Shown in pieces: positions 43,979 through 54,075 of a stretch of 64,000 bases of DNA (within the stretch, counting starts at the first letter, position 1; every line of letters begins with the position of its first letter). The DNA lies in assembly GCA_037576215.1 (NCBI GenBank), contig JBANDB010000011.1, forward strand, positions 1,302,001-1,366,000, read 5' to 3'. A model generated the notes under the pieces. It searched no databases. It was not told where the DNA came from and worked only from the letters and a program-made list of their open reading frames with translations. A program made the position numbers and the translations under genes. Source of the DNA: Armillaria gallica. Lineage: Eukaryota > Basidiomycota > Agaricomycetes > Agaricales > Physalacriaceae.

Positions 43979-46356
43979 ATGTGGCCTTTCCTTCTTGTAT
44001 GGTTGCTGGTGGTGCATTGTATGGCATTAGGTGCTGCACAGGACCTCACACCGTCCATTTCCTGGAAGGTGAGTACCCTTTCTCTGTCTGAAACCTGAAC
44101 ATAAAATGTTAATACAAGAACTAGAACCCTAACATTACGTCGTCTAAGGATGACCGCATTAACATTGCGAGTGCTGCTATTGAAAAAGCTTTTAGCATGC
44201 TTCAGTCCGATGGGCAATTCAACGGTGTGTTTCATTCAGTTTCCAGCATCGCGCTTCCGTTTTAAATATCCTCAGATTCCAAACGCGTAACCGCTGGCAG
44301 GGTTTATGCACAAATGGCCGAATTGGATAGACTGACGAACCAAACAAAGTACAAGCAGACGCTGAAACAGTGTTTCGCCCTAGCGGAGTCCGTCAATTAT
44401 GATGTTTTTAGTATTCTGTATGCCCTCCCTATACCTTTTGGAATGCTGCTGACCGACCTTGATCCAGTGTTAGTTCTGTTTCCTGCAAGCGCTCTCCGAA
44501 TACCTAACGGCACCATTCTCGACGACAGGTGAACTATGAGCTGTGAGTTAGATCATATGCTGATGTTCTTTCGTTACTCATTTTCTATAGGGAATATGGA
44601 TATGCTGCGGCTCGGGCTTACGCCGCTTATCAAGATCAAGACTTCCTCGATCGGGCTGTGACTTCATGGACTTCTGCGAGACAATACACCATATCTAAAG
44701 AGCAAGCTGCCTCGGGCACCATGGATGTTAAGCAATTCAATATCACACCATCATGTCACGCCGGTGAGTACCACCAATTATTACAGCTGATCCGTATGCT
44801 GATTCCGGTTCACAGCGACGATGGCGGGCGGCACCTATTACGTGAGTCATGCTTTATATTCACATCTCATTAATTAATCGATGGACTAGGGCACTGATTC
44901 CAATGATCCAACCCTCACCAGTTTGGCCTCTGGGTTCGCGTTCTTTTTTCTTTTTTCTCAATCCATGGTTGACTCTGTACAACCAGCTTTTTTCTTGTGT
45001 GAGCATCGTAATCTTCTCTGATACGGGGCAGACCCTTATCTAACCACGACAAAGCATTTCGGCTCTATTGGCAGAAGCAACATCCAACCAGACATATCTC
45101 AATGCCGCCATCGAGTCAGCAAATTTTATCCAGTCGCATCTTCTCAACCCGTCTAATATTGTATGGGAGTCTATATCATCAAATGCATCTTGCTCCGTAA
45201 ATTCATGGGAGAACCCCTACGCTTCCGGGATCTTCATTGAAGGACTGGTCATCCTAGCTAATATCACCCGTAACGTGTCAACTGAAGCCTTGTATGTGGT
45301 GAAAGATCCAGCTGTCCACATATTGAATCACGGCTTTCTGATAGATTGCGCAGTACTGTTGTTGCTGTTGCAACCGACACACAATGGCAAGGATTGGACG
45401 GAATCATTGCTAGTACGTTTTTCGTTCATAACTTTATCTCAAGAGATCATCGTTCTTGTTTGAAGGTTCAGGTTCGGACCCTGGAGGGTATTACATTGTA
45501 CGGGCCCTAGCGGCGTTATATGAGCGCAACACAACATCCTCTGATCTTCGTGAATATACCAAAGAATACATCGGTGTGCAGGTGAGCCCTCACAAAATCT
45601 AGCCTCCTGACTGACATAGCTTATCTTACTTTGACGAAGTATAATGCCGTCATCGAGCATGCCACCTCAGGTGGGAGCAATATTTACGGCGCCTGGACAG
45701 GACCACCAAGCACCTCGTTCTCCAGTGATAATCAGACTATAGCTATAAGCGCATTGCTCAGTGCAATACAGCTTGTAGACGACCAGCCATCGTCGAAACC
45801 GAGTGATAATCCCACTTCGATTGCTATCGCTAGCCCAAGTGCGAGCACATCCCCGTTGCCAACAAAGAAGAACCCGACTCGAACGATAGTCGGAGGTATC
45901 GTGGCTGGACTGGCGGTTCTTGCGATTATAATCGTGGGTACCTTTCTCCTGCGTGGAAAGCATCGCCGAAGCAACGAGAGCCATTCTGCCGTGGACGGCT
46001 CTTCCCCACGAACGCTTACACCATTCATGGACACATCATTTCCAGTTTCTTCGGAAATCTCAGGAGTATTTCGTATGAGCCAGGGCAAATGTGCTAGGTT
46101 CTCTTTGGCCGAAAACAGAGGGGAGTCCTCTTCATCTTCGGGGGTAGCTGCGGGGAGAGGGATGGATGTACATAATGAGTCAACCACTCCACTCAGGGCT
46201 CCCGCAAGTCCGCCAAATCCGCTACACACTGAGAGAGGAGAGAGAATGTCTACGCAAGATCTCCTGAGGCTACTCAGTGAACGACTGCAGTCGGGCCGAT
46301 GGAAGGACATGGATGACGAGCTACCGCCTGAGTATCACGAAGGACAGACTATGTAA
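43979..46356 (+). CDS. GH76-like secreted/membrane-anchored protein, multi-exon
   Basis: Starts with a signal peptide (MWPFLLVWLLVVHCMALGAA). Exons I can fix: 43979-44068, 44125-44224, 44276 onward, 44591-44763, 44816-44841, 44890 onward, about 45060-45291, 45345-45412, 45471-45581 and 45640-46356, with 50-60 nt GT-AG introns. Blocks typical of fungal GH76 (alpha-1,6-mannanase fold): INIASAAIEKAFSMLQSDGQ, GRVYAQMAELDRLTNQTKYK, EYGYAAARAYAAYQDQDFL, GGTYYGTDSNDPTLTSLASG, ASGIFIEGLVILANIT, YYIVRALAALYERNT and NAVIEHATSGGSNIY. The last exon adds a Ser/Pro linker, one membrane helix (IVAGLAVLAIIIVGTFLL) followed by basic residues and a cytoplasmic tail. I do not see the Asp-Asp catalytic pair of active GH76 enzymes, so it may be a non-catalytic cell-wall protein. 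Exon borders between 44400-44590 and 44940-45060 are uncertain. Confidence 0.75.
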
Positions 46357-46745
46357 AAGACGTTACACTCTACTACACGGACCCAATTAAATCCTTTTAG
46401 AAAAGTTATGTTGATTCTTGTATAGTCCGCCTTCCTTCCTTCCTTCCTAGATTCCGTTCTTTGCGGCCGCTGATTTGGATCGATCGACAGGGACACGATG
46501 CAAGTTGAGACCACCGAATATTGGTTCCTCCGGTTAACAGTATTACTGATGTAATAGTTACAACCAGATACGACATTCAATTCCCCGCTGATGCATATAC
46601 GGACCTTCCCCATTGTCTTGTCTTCTGTTCCCAATTGACTAATCGTCTCCGGGTCATTTTCCACCGCCATACCCGCAATATGACATGATGATTTGGCAAA
46701 ATTACCGTTACTAGAACGGCAGAACTGTGGTATAAGGTACTTAGG

Positions 46746-47155
46746 TTGCGGGCGACTACAGGAAGAAGCCCCTCTTTCGAGAGTTATGTTTCTCTAGAGT
46801 AGTTCGCAGACTTCATCTCGAAAGCAAAATTCCCCTCTGATTACTTTGAGCCTTGCCTATATCCACTACGGAAAGTGGAATCTTCCCCTCCTCGACGCGG
46901 TTTCTTTCTCTGGACTACATACGCTATATATTGAATGTTATCTTTCATCTCATGTCGAGAATCCCAAACGCTTGGCATCGTTTCTTTCGGCGATTCCGAA
47001 TATAAGCTCGCTCACTATCTGTGCAGATGGTGTCAATAAAGCAGTCATTTCGAAACTTCTTCGTCGGAAAAAGGAGGACGCGATGCCTAATCTTCAATTC
47101 CTTGATCTGCGCGGTTCGGACTTTATGGTTTCGCATGCATTGAATATAGAATAAA
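46746..47155 (+). pseudogene. Truncated 3' copy of the F-box gene at 37935-39548
   Basis: Corresponds to residues about 330-485 of the intact protein. It contains the near-identical stretch AIPNISSLTICADG and LLRRKKEDAMPNL, and stops at 47155. The 5' half is missing (replaced by the GH76 locus) and the 3' end is deleted, fused to downstream unit sequence. Frame changes occur near 46830. Confidence 0.85.
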
Positions 47156-48273
47156 CCGCTATGAATGGATGGCAACCCAGAACACTAACGATCTGAAACG
47201 TATCAGCGGAATAGGTACGATTGAACTGGTCTGGAGCTCTCCCGTGGTCCAATCCGTCTTAAGAGACCTATTCCACCGCCGCCTCGTAGCCCTGTGTATA
47301 TCTCCTCGAACGTAGGATCTTCCAATAACGCCAGCTCCAAGGCCTTGGCGTACTATTAGAGTGGCCAACGCCAATTCTAGTCAGTAAAAAAAGCGCATAC
47401 CTGGGAGCGGTATACAGAATAGCCTCAGGGTCCTTGTACGCTGGGTGCTCCACGGACCACCGCTCCTGCCTTGAACTTGGCGACGTGTTTATGTTCGTCC
47501 AAATATGGGGCTTTGAGTGTTGATAAGCCTCAAACTCAGTCAATTGAAGTACGTACGACACAAGTTTCTCCCTTGCCAATTAAGAAGGGAAGCCAGAATG
47601 GAGGGCCTGCTCTGGGGCGGTAGTGGAAGTGCTGGGGTGGGGGTAAATCAAAGGCAGGAGGGAGAGGGAGAGACGCCATCTTTCACTGATGGGTAAGAGG
47701 GAAATACTTGAGCGTAGGCAGAGTCGGACTGCCCAGCGTGATTGGAGAGCCAGCCCGTGCAAAGTGGTGATCTCACTTTGGCGACAAGAGCAGTCTCCGG
47801 GGAACTAGAGGAAGTTTGGGAAAGGAAAAACCAAAAGCTAACCTTATAACGAGCGATCTGGACCGTAGAATATCGCCGTCTTTCTTGACAGCGGGACATA
47901 GTCTCAGTTTCAGCACAGCAGTGAGCACTTTAAAGGGGGGGAAAGTACATGTTAGTTCAGAGGCAAAAACGAAGGGCTCCTCGCAAGATACAAAGACATA
48001 TTGCATGCCCTGAAGCTCATGAACCCCACCAGAATGAGATAGCGAGAGTTGGTGGGTCGATCATCGATGTCAATCTCTGCATGCAAAGAGACAAAGCTAG
48101 CAAAGCCGGACCATTGATGATAAGTGTTTTTCAACGGTGGGGATGCTTTTCAGTAGAGAAGGGTGCCGTGGATGCTAGGGTGAATGGATGTGTTAGATTG
48201 TGAGAGTAGTAGTAGTAGAGAGTATGACAAGTGATGTAGCCTACCTGGTGCTAAATAGACCAATTCTATATGT
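47156..48273. other. Non-coding part of duplicated unit 2
   Basis: Similar to 40130-41225; no gene recognised. Small GTA/AGT repeats near 48205-48220. Confidence 0.5.
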
Positions 48274-48366
48274 TCGGATATGGTGTAACGGCTAACATTG
48301 CCGCCTCTCATAGTTCCTGTGAATGGGTCTGCGCGGCAGCTCGGGGTTCGATTCCCCGTATCCGAA
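48274..48366 (+). tRNA. tRNA-Glu (CUC) with intron, best-preserved copy
   Basis: Acceptor TCGGATA/TATCCGA fully paired, D arm GGTGTAACGGCTAAC, anticodon stem GCCGC/GCGGC, loop with CUC, intron of about 21 nt one base 3' of the anticodon, T arm CGGGG-TTCGATT-CCCCG, discriminator A. Promoter boxes A and B are intact by eye. Intron length and sequence differ from the two other copies in the window. Confidence 0.88.
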
Positions 48367-48423
48367 CTGAACTCTATTTGACTGAAGTTTTTACTATCAT
48401 AGTATATGAACTTTCGACTCTGG

Positions 48424-48773
48424 ACCGACCCCTCCCCCAGGGGGTGGTCTTGCTACGGTAAGCTACCGTTACTTACATCATCACGTGCATTAACACATGA
48501 CTGACGCGCCGCAATCGTTGAATTTTTCCAAACCCTTCGTGTTCGTGTTTTTATACATGTTCTTGCTGTAATTCAGGTATTTCAGTTGTAAAGACCACTC
48601 ATATGTGTATATACAATCTAACTTGAAATATGCACCTAATAGTACTGAAGTGTTCTGCCCAGTTACCTGTCACATGACAGGTAAGTTACCTTAACAAAAA
48701 CCCTTCCGGCGATGGGGTGTAAGTTACTAGTAACTTACCGGGAATAAACCTAGGGTTTCGTGAGCAACCCTAC
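48424..48773. mobile_element. Non-autonomous TIR element (MITE), copy 2
   Basis: Reverse complement of the element at 50593-50994 over most of its length, lacking one terminal inverted repeat (starts at ACCGACCCCTCCCCC) and ending at CAACCCTA. It sits about 57 bp downstream of tRNA-Glu and is absent from the matching place in duplicated unit 1, so it arrived after the duplication. The flanks share TCTGGAC. Confidence 0.7.
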
Positions 48774-49455
48774 TGGACAGTGGAGTCTGGACTCGGAATT
48801 TTGTCATTGTTTACGGACACACTGCGCAGGCCCCAGGGTGCCCTCGGAAGGGCGGTTTACAGGCACAAAGCTTAGCATAACCAACGTTAATACGAGCAGG
48901 GGTTGATTATCGACTACATAACCACCGACAGCGAAATACGTATACAATTAGGGTGCTATGCTGAAAGGCACATTTTACGAAAACAGGCACAACACTTTAC
49001 GAAGGAAAGAACGGAGAAGAGAGACCGGACAACAGAAATTTTGACAGCGCCGATATCCTGTGAACCTGACCGTCAGAACGGTTTCGACATAAAGATGTAT
49101 ACACACACCGTAGGAGAACTGGAACAAAATGGAGAAGCCAGAAAATGAGGTATCATCACTTCACAAGCCGGGAGGAGGGTGTGGCAGGGCAAGACAGAGA
49201 AGCGCAAGAACAGCAGAGCTGGAAGAAATCGTATCGCTACGAGCTGAGAAGGAGGAGATGCGTAGCCTGCGCGCGCATATAATGAGCTTTGCTTGTCCGG
49301 AAAGAAAGCAACGGAAACGAATATCTAGGCGCGCATATAGTCAGATGATGCCTCGGTGCTAGATCCAATGCGTACCTTTGAGAAAGCAGGAACGAGGTTC
49401 CATCTATGCAAAATGTAGTAGATTCCCGGCGTCTCAAAGTAACACTACGCACTAT

Positions 49456-50244
49456 TCAAGCATTGTGCATACCAAAAACCCTGGGAGCTGGAGCTGGTAT
49501 CCTGCTCTTTCCGGCTGCAGGACGCCTGCGAGGAGCTTGCGATGGTGGGATATTCTCCGAATCGACGATCGACTTGAATTTCGTTACGGGCCTAGACTTG
49601 GGTTTGGGTTTTTTGGTGGAGTTCGGTGCTTTTGTGGATGATTTGCGCGAGGTGGGTATCGCTTTATGCGTGGTGGGTATCGGTATCGGTATCGGCTGGA
49701 TGGTGGGTATTGAATTTGATACGAGCGTCCGAGGAATGTGGCAGGCTGAACAGCCACGACGGAGTTGGGAAGAGTGATCGTGGGCGTGCTGGCCAGGAAG
49801 AGTGTCCTTCTCGTCGTTCGCCTCCTCCGTGATGCGCGGTCCGGCATCCTCTCGTCGTCTCTCTATTTCCAGCTCCTCGTAATACTCCTTTGAGATCCAT
49901 TTGATCCGTCGTCCCGGCTGGGTGCAGTCAAGCTCCTCCGCCCTTCGGACCAGTACACTCACGGTGGGTAACGCCGAGCGTGGCTCTTGCAATCGCCATG
50001 TCGTGAGAAAATGTATCGCCTTGGGAAGGATCTCTGGTGGAATCGAGAGTAGTACGGAGCTTATCGCCTGGGGTCGGTCGTGAGAGAAGGACGTGTCCGA
50101 ATCTGGCAGGGCTGAATCGAGGTCGACTTGGAGAATTATGTCGGACGAGTCGACTGGAAATGATATTGAGGTATCCGGCGTGATGAGCATTGGAGAGATG
50201 GTGGTATGAGTAGAACTAGGGGGTGTTTCCTTTTTAGGAACCAA
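49456..50244 (-). CDS. Hypothetical protein (262 aa), Pro/Ser/Lys-rich C-terminus
   Basis: Intact ORF with ATG at 50244. The N-terminal 60 residues are Ser/Thr/Asp-rich. The middle (about 75-150) is the best-conserved part between the two copies (LPKAIHFLTTWRLQEPRSAL, RRAEELDCTQPGRRIKWISK, EEANDEKD). The C-terminus is a basic, Pro/Lys-rich disordered tail with repeated IPIPIPTTHK and KKPKPKSR, ending PAPAPRVFGMHNA. No signal peptide or membrane segment. I do not recognise the family; the basic tail would suit a nuclear or nucleic-acid-associated protein. Conservation of frame against the frameshifted copy at 42050-42880 suggests it is, or recently was, a gene. Confidence 0.5.
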   Translation of the reverse strand: MVPKKETPPSSTHTTISPMLITPDTSISFPVDSSDIILQVDLDSALPDSDTSFSHDRPQAISSVLLSIPPEILPKAIHFLTTWRLQEPRSALPTVSVLVRRAEELDCTQPGRRIKWISKEYYEELEIERRREDAGPRITEEANDEKDTLPGQHAHDHSSQLRRGCSACHIPRTLVSNSIPTIQPIPIPIPTTHKAIPTSRKSSTKAPNSTKKPKPKSRPVTKFKSIVDSENIPPSQAPRRRPAAGKSRIPAPAPRVFGMHNA

Positions 50245-50592
50245 GATATGAACTCAGCGAACATGCCCCATACGTGACGCAAAAACTCTCGATAAGATTA
50301 ATTTAGATGGTAGCAGTTCGAAAGCAAAAGCATGTACCAATTTGTTGTACCGTCCTGTACTCTATAGCCACTGCTCGATGTCTATGTTTTTAAAAGATGC
50401 ACGTATGCCACCCTTTCCAAGTTCGAACTGGTAGACAATGGACATTTCAAAATTCAGACTTTAAAGTTCGGGCGACGGGAACCGCGACGCGCTTAGTACA
50501 ACCAACGTACCGTTAACGGTTTAACGGTTTGAGCTTTGAACTTTGAACGTAGAAGTTAGCGGTTAGCCCTACAGTTACCCTACAGGCTGCAA
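50245..50592. other. Non-coding stretch upstream of TIR element copy 3
   Basis: No ORF. Contains an AT-rich TTTGAGCTTTGAACTTTGAA motif (about 50525-50550) also seen at 41395-41435. Confidence 0.4.
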
Positions 50593-50994
50593 CCTAGGGT
50601 AGCGCACGAAACCTAGGTTTTGATACACCTAGGTTTATTCCCGGTAACTTACACCCCTTCGCCGGAGAGGTTTTCGTTGAGGTAACTTACCTGTCATGTG
50701 ACAGGTATTTGGGCAGAAGAATTCAGTACTATTATATGCATGTTTCAAGTTGTATTGTATATTTACAGATGAGTGGTCTTTACAGCTGAATTAATCCTCA
50801 TTACAGCAAGAAAATGTATAAAGACACAAAGGGAAAGGTTTTGAAAAAATTCGGCAATTGCGGCGCGTCAGTCATGTGAAAATGCACGTGATAAGGTAAG
50901 TTACAGTAACTTACCGTAGCAAAACCACCCCCTGGGGAGGGGTCGGTAACAAACGGTTACTTACACCCCCTGGAGGTTTCGTGCGCAACCCTAG
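50593..50994. mobile_element. Non-autonomous TIR element (MITE), copy 3
   Basis: About 400 bp; ends CCTAGGGTAGCGCACGAAAC (left) and GTTTCGTGCGCAACCCTAGG (right) are inverted repeats. Subterminal GTAAGTTAC motifs; AT-rich non-coding interior. It pairs with copy 2 in inverted orientation, bracketing the hypothetical gene (48.8-50.6 kb). Confidence 0.75.
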
Positions 50995-51059
50995 GTTTCA
51001 TACGCTATCCTACTACAACCCTAGCGACGAGCGTGAACAAAACGTCGAAGAAACGATGC

Positions 51060-51712
51060 AAATCTATATAATAAGAGAGGTGGATGATGACAAATAAGCT
51101 GACTTTGAATTTTCCGGCCATTGCCAGACCACGGCTTATTCCGGCTGAGTTTCAACTTCGCCATGCTGCTATGGTGCGGTTCAAGCCTGTCCCCTTTCCT
51201 TCTTACCCTCTGCTCTGTTCCATCCTCCCCTCACAGTGTACCATCTCAGGCAAGCATTACAGCCCTTTTACATATAATAAGGACTTTTGGGATCTCTCAC
51301 AGTACTGTCTATCAATATTTGATTGAAGCTCTTCATTTCTGATTTTCTTTCAGGTGTTTTTGCCTCTTCCTTACACAGTGTTGCTACTGTTTCCACCTCT
51401 CCATACCCTGTGATGTGTGTACCACTCTTATTTTTCTAAGATCAATACTCACAGCATGCTGTTAATAGGTCTCCATCTACTCCTACCAGAGAGAATGATC
51501 ATTTTGATTTTTCGGCTCCAGTTACACCAGAGCAGAATCGTCATGCAGAACGGGAGCAGGATCGTCTTCAGCGTCTTCAGATGACCTCCCCCTCTATCCA
51601 TCGTGATAGATCACCACGTCCAGGCCCTGATCCTAATATTGAACTTCCACGTTTTAATATACCACCTGAGACTCATATCTCATCTCAGTTGGATCGTCCA
51701 CGTGAACATCCC
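51060..51712 (+). CDS. Helitron Rep/helicase gene, N-terminal exons (5' of LTR insertion)
   Basis: The last exon before the insertion reads RSPSTPTRENDHFDFSAPVT, PEQNRHAEREQDRLQRLQMT and DPNIELPRFNIPPETHISSQ, up to REHP at 51712; it resumes after the retrotransposon as MPVVPALPVFSTRGRRR at 60149. The reading frame is continuous when the element and one copy of the ATCCC duplication are ignored. An upstream exon (about 51354-51414, VFASSLHSVATVSTSPYPV) seems joined by an intron ending TTAATAG at 51469. The true start codon and the Helitron 5' terminus are not identified. Confidence 0.6.
51708..51712. repeat. Target-site duplication ATCCC, left
   Basis: Matches 60144-60148; together they prove the insertion borders. 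Confidence 0.92.
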
Positions 51713-52069
51713 TGTTATGTCCGGACCCGGGAATAACAGACTAGGCGTCTAACGATGCAATACCTCGCACTTCGGGTAGCTCGATAGAACCGTGGCGTCT
51801 GATATAGCGGAGCGGTATACGCAGTGAACTCTCGGCAAGCGATGGGAGTAAAGTCCGGGGTGTATAAACTTAGCTCAAGCTAAGGTACATGGCTGAAAGC
51901 GGTGCTACTTATATAGGATATGTGGGTACTAAGAATAGATCAATGGGTAACGGCTTCGATAGAAGTTCTGGGGTGATCTGGTTGATACGCTGGGGTGGTC
52001 CGTGCGGTGCCGAGGTGCCGAGGTGCCGGATAAGATAAGATAAGGTGAAAAAGCGGATAATTCGTAACA
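51713..52069 (-). repeat. LTR (3' LTR of the minus-strand element)
   Basis: 357 bp, TGTTATG...CGTAACA, apparently identical to 59787-60143. Contains a (GATAA)n-like run and two GAGGTGCC repeats near the right end. Confidence 0.97.
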
Positions 52070-52083
52070 TCACCCCCTCGTTA
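52070..52083 (-). other. Polypurine tract
   Basis: AACGAGGGGGTGA on the minus strand directly abuts the 3' LTR; it would prime plus-strand DNA synthesis. The TGA inside is also the pol stop codon, so coding sequence and tract overlap. Confidence 0.75.
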
Positions 52084-54067
52084 AGGCAGGCGTCCCGACT
52101 GCTCGTATGGTGTGGTTCCGTTCTTCGAAGTCTGCTATCGCGTCCCTGGCGTGGTCCATGTCTTCTTCACGGACCCAGGAGTTATGTTCGCGCGTCCATC
52201 CCTTCCACTTGACGAAATAATCCGTGGTTGTGCGGGATTTCTGATTGCGCTTTCCACGTATTCGCCTTGATTTAGCATCTAGGACCTCTTCAATTTCGTA
52301 TCGCTCTTCGTCCTCCACAAGCTCTGGGGGAGGAGGAGGCGGCAGTTCCTGGTTCGGGAAGGCGGGGGGAACGAATGGGGTAAGGAGTTTTTCATTAAAG
52401 CGCGGGTGAATTTTCCAATGTGGTGGGAGTTTTAGCTTGTATGCGCTAGCACCCGCCTTTTCGAGAATCCTGAAGGGGCCCACGCATTTATCGTCTAACT
52501 TCTTCTTGGGCCGGGGCAGGTGTAGGTTGGTGGCATCTAACCAAACGCGGTCGTTGACTCGGTATTCGCGGGCGTCACCACGGCGTTTATTGTACTGTTT
52601 CTTCATCCGTTCAGCGGCTTCTTGTAAGGCTTTTACCGTCTCGGTATGGATCGTGGTCATGACCTTGGCGAAGTCTTCTGCTGCTGGGTTGGCCAGGGGT
52701 GACGCGCGTCGGATGTCTGGTATTACCCTTGGATTCCGCCCGTAGAGCACCATGAAGGGACTTCTCCCGGTGGCGCTGTGTACCTGATTATTGTGGGCGA
52801 ATTCCGCTAGCGGTAGCCAGTCGCTCCAATCATTTTGTCGGTAGTTTACGAAGATCCGAAGGTATTTAATGATTTCTTGGTTGACCTGTTCCGTTTGCCC
52901 ATCCGTCTGGGGATGGAAGGCTGTGGACGCGTTCTGAGTGATATCGAGGAGTCGGTATAGTTCTTTCATGAATTTGGAGACGAATTGCGGTCCGCGATCG
53001 GAGATTACGACCTGGGGCATTCCGTGTCGGGCATAGACATGGTCTTGGAGTAGTCGCGCCCATCCTTCCGCGGATAGTTCGACGTTACAGGCGATGGGGA
53101 TGATTGCTTTGGAGAATCTATCGACGACTACCAGCATAGCGTCGTTGCCATTGGAATCTGGGAGTCCTGTGACCATGTCGACTGAGATATGGGTCCAGGG
53201 GGCTAAGGGTATTTCGTTTGGGTGTAACGGCGCTGCCTTGGCATGAGTGTCCGCCTTAGTCCTTTGGCACGTTTCACAGCCTTTCACGTAGGCTTCTACG
53301 TCTCGCTTCAGTTTGGGCCACCAGTAGTCTCGAAGGATCAATTCCTTGGTCTTTTCGATACCTGGATGTCCTGCGGTGATGTGGTCGTGATACTGGGAGA
53401 TGATGTTACCCCGCAGTGTCTTCTTGCGGGGAACGTAGATCCTTCCGTCATAATAGAGGAGTCCGTCCCTCCGGGAGATCCCGCGTTCGTGGATCAGGGA
53501 GGTCGCTATTCCCTCGTCCCACAGCTCTTCTTGCCGGGTTGTCTCCTCGACTGCTTGCTGCGTTTCCGTCCTTGTAGGCATTATCAATGCCCTAAAGTGG
53601 GACTCCTTGAGAACGACTAGGTCGTTGTTGTCCCCCGCTCCTTGGTCGTGATCACTCCTTCGCGAGAGAAGGTCGGCCTTCACATTTTGGGCCCCGGGTT
53701 TGTGGTGTAGGGTGAAATGGTATTCGGCGAGCTCTGTCACCCACCGGGCCTGTCGTCGGTTTAGCTTCTGTGGAAGTCGGAAATATTGGAGGTTCTGATG
53801 ATCCGTCCAGATTTCTACGTTTTCTTTGGCGCCCATGAGATAGTGGCGCCATTCGGAGAGTGCGAGCATAATGGCGAGTAACTCCTTGTCGTAGATCTCG
53901 TAATTCCGTTCAGTGGCGCTGAGGGATTTCGACATGAAGGCTACGGGGCGCCATACGGCATTCTGTCTTTGACTGAGTACCGCGCCTACCGCTCCTTCAC
54001 TGGCGTCTGCCTCGACTCTGAAGGGGTCGGTGTCTGTTGGGATGGCCAGAATAACGTCTTCCGCCAT
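52070..54067 (-). CDS. pol: Chromovirus Pol, RNase H, integrase and chromodomain part
   Basis: Separate frame from 54139 on. RNase H: FRVEADASEGAVGAVLSQ, LLAIMLALSEWRHYL, LTDHQNL-like WTDHQNLQYF. Integrase zinc motif HDHITAGHPGIEKTKELIL ... CETCQRTKAD (H2C2). Catalytic DDE core: VDMVTGLPDSNG, VISDRGPQFVSKFMKELY, FHPQTDGQTEQVNQEI. The GPY/F-like region LDDKCVGPFRILEK is followed by a C-terminal chromodomain (YFVKWKGWTREHNSWVREED), the mark of chromoviruses, which reads histone marks to direct integration. The stop codon lies in the polypurine tract. Probably one polyprotein with 54076-56760 before the frameshift. Confidence 0.92.
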   Translation of the reverse strand: MAEDVILAIPTDTDPFRVEADASEGAVGAVLSQRQNAVWRPVAFMSKSLSATERNYEIYDKELLAIMLALSEWRHYLMGAKENVEIWTDHQNLQYFRLPQKLNRRQARWVTELAEYHFTLHHKPGAQNVKADLLSRRSDHDQGAGDNNDLVVLKESHFRALIMPTRTETQQAVEETTRQEELWDEGIATSLIHERGISRRDGLLYYDGRIYVPRKKTLRGNIISQYHDHITAGHPGIEKTKELILRDYWWPKLKRDVEAYVKGCETCQRTKADTHAKAAPLHPNEIPLAPWTHISVDMVTGLPDSNGNDAMLVVVDRFSKAIIPIACNVELSAEGWARLLQDHVYARHGMPQVVISDRGPQFVSKFMKELYRLLDITQNASTAFHPQTDGQTEQVNQEIIKYLRIFVNYRQNDWSDWLPLAEFAHNNQVHSATGRSPFMVLYGRNPRVIPDIRRASPLANPAAEDFAKVMTTIHTETVKALQEAAERMKKQYNKRRGDAREYRVNDRVWLDATNLHLPRPKKKLDDKCVGPFRILEKAGASAYKLKLPPHWKIHPRFNEKLLTPFVPPAFPNQELPPPPPPELVEDEERYEIEEVLDAKSRRIRGKRNQKSRTTTDYFVKWKGWTREHNSWVREEDMDHARDAIADFEERNHTIRAVGTPALTRG

Positions 54068-54075
54068 CCGTCGCT

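Larger units (their letters stand above)
46746..50244. repeat. Tandemly duplicated block, unit 2
   Basis: Collinear with 38932-42797. It begins abruptly inside the F-box coding sequence at GGTTGCGGGCGACTACAGG. Confidence 0.8.

Noticed and set aside
48274..48366. tRNA-derived SINE
   Set aside because: The tRNA keeps full secondary structure, intron and T-run style downstream sequence, and no SINE body or poly-A follows.
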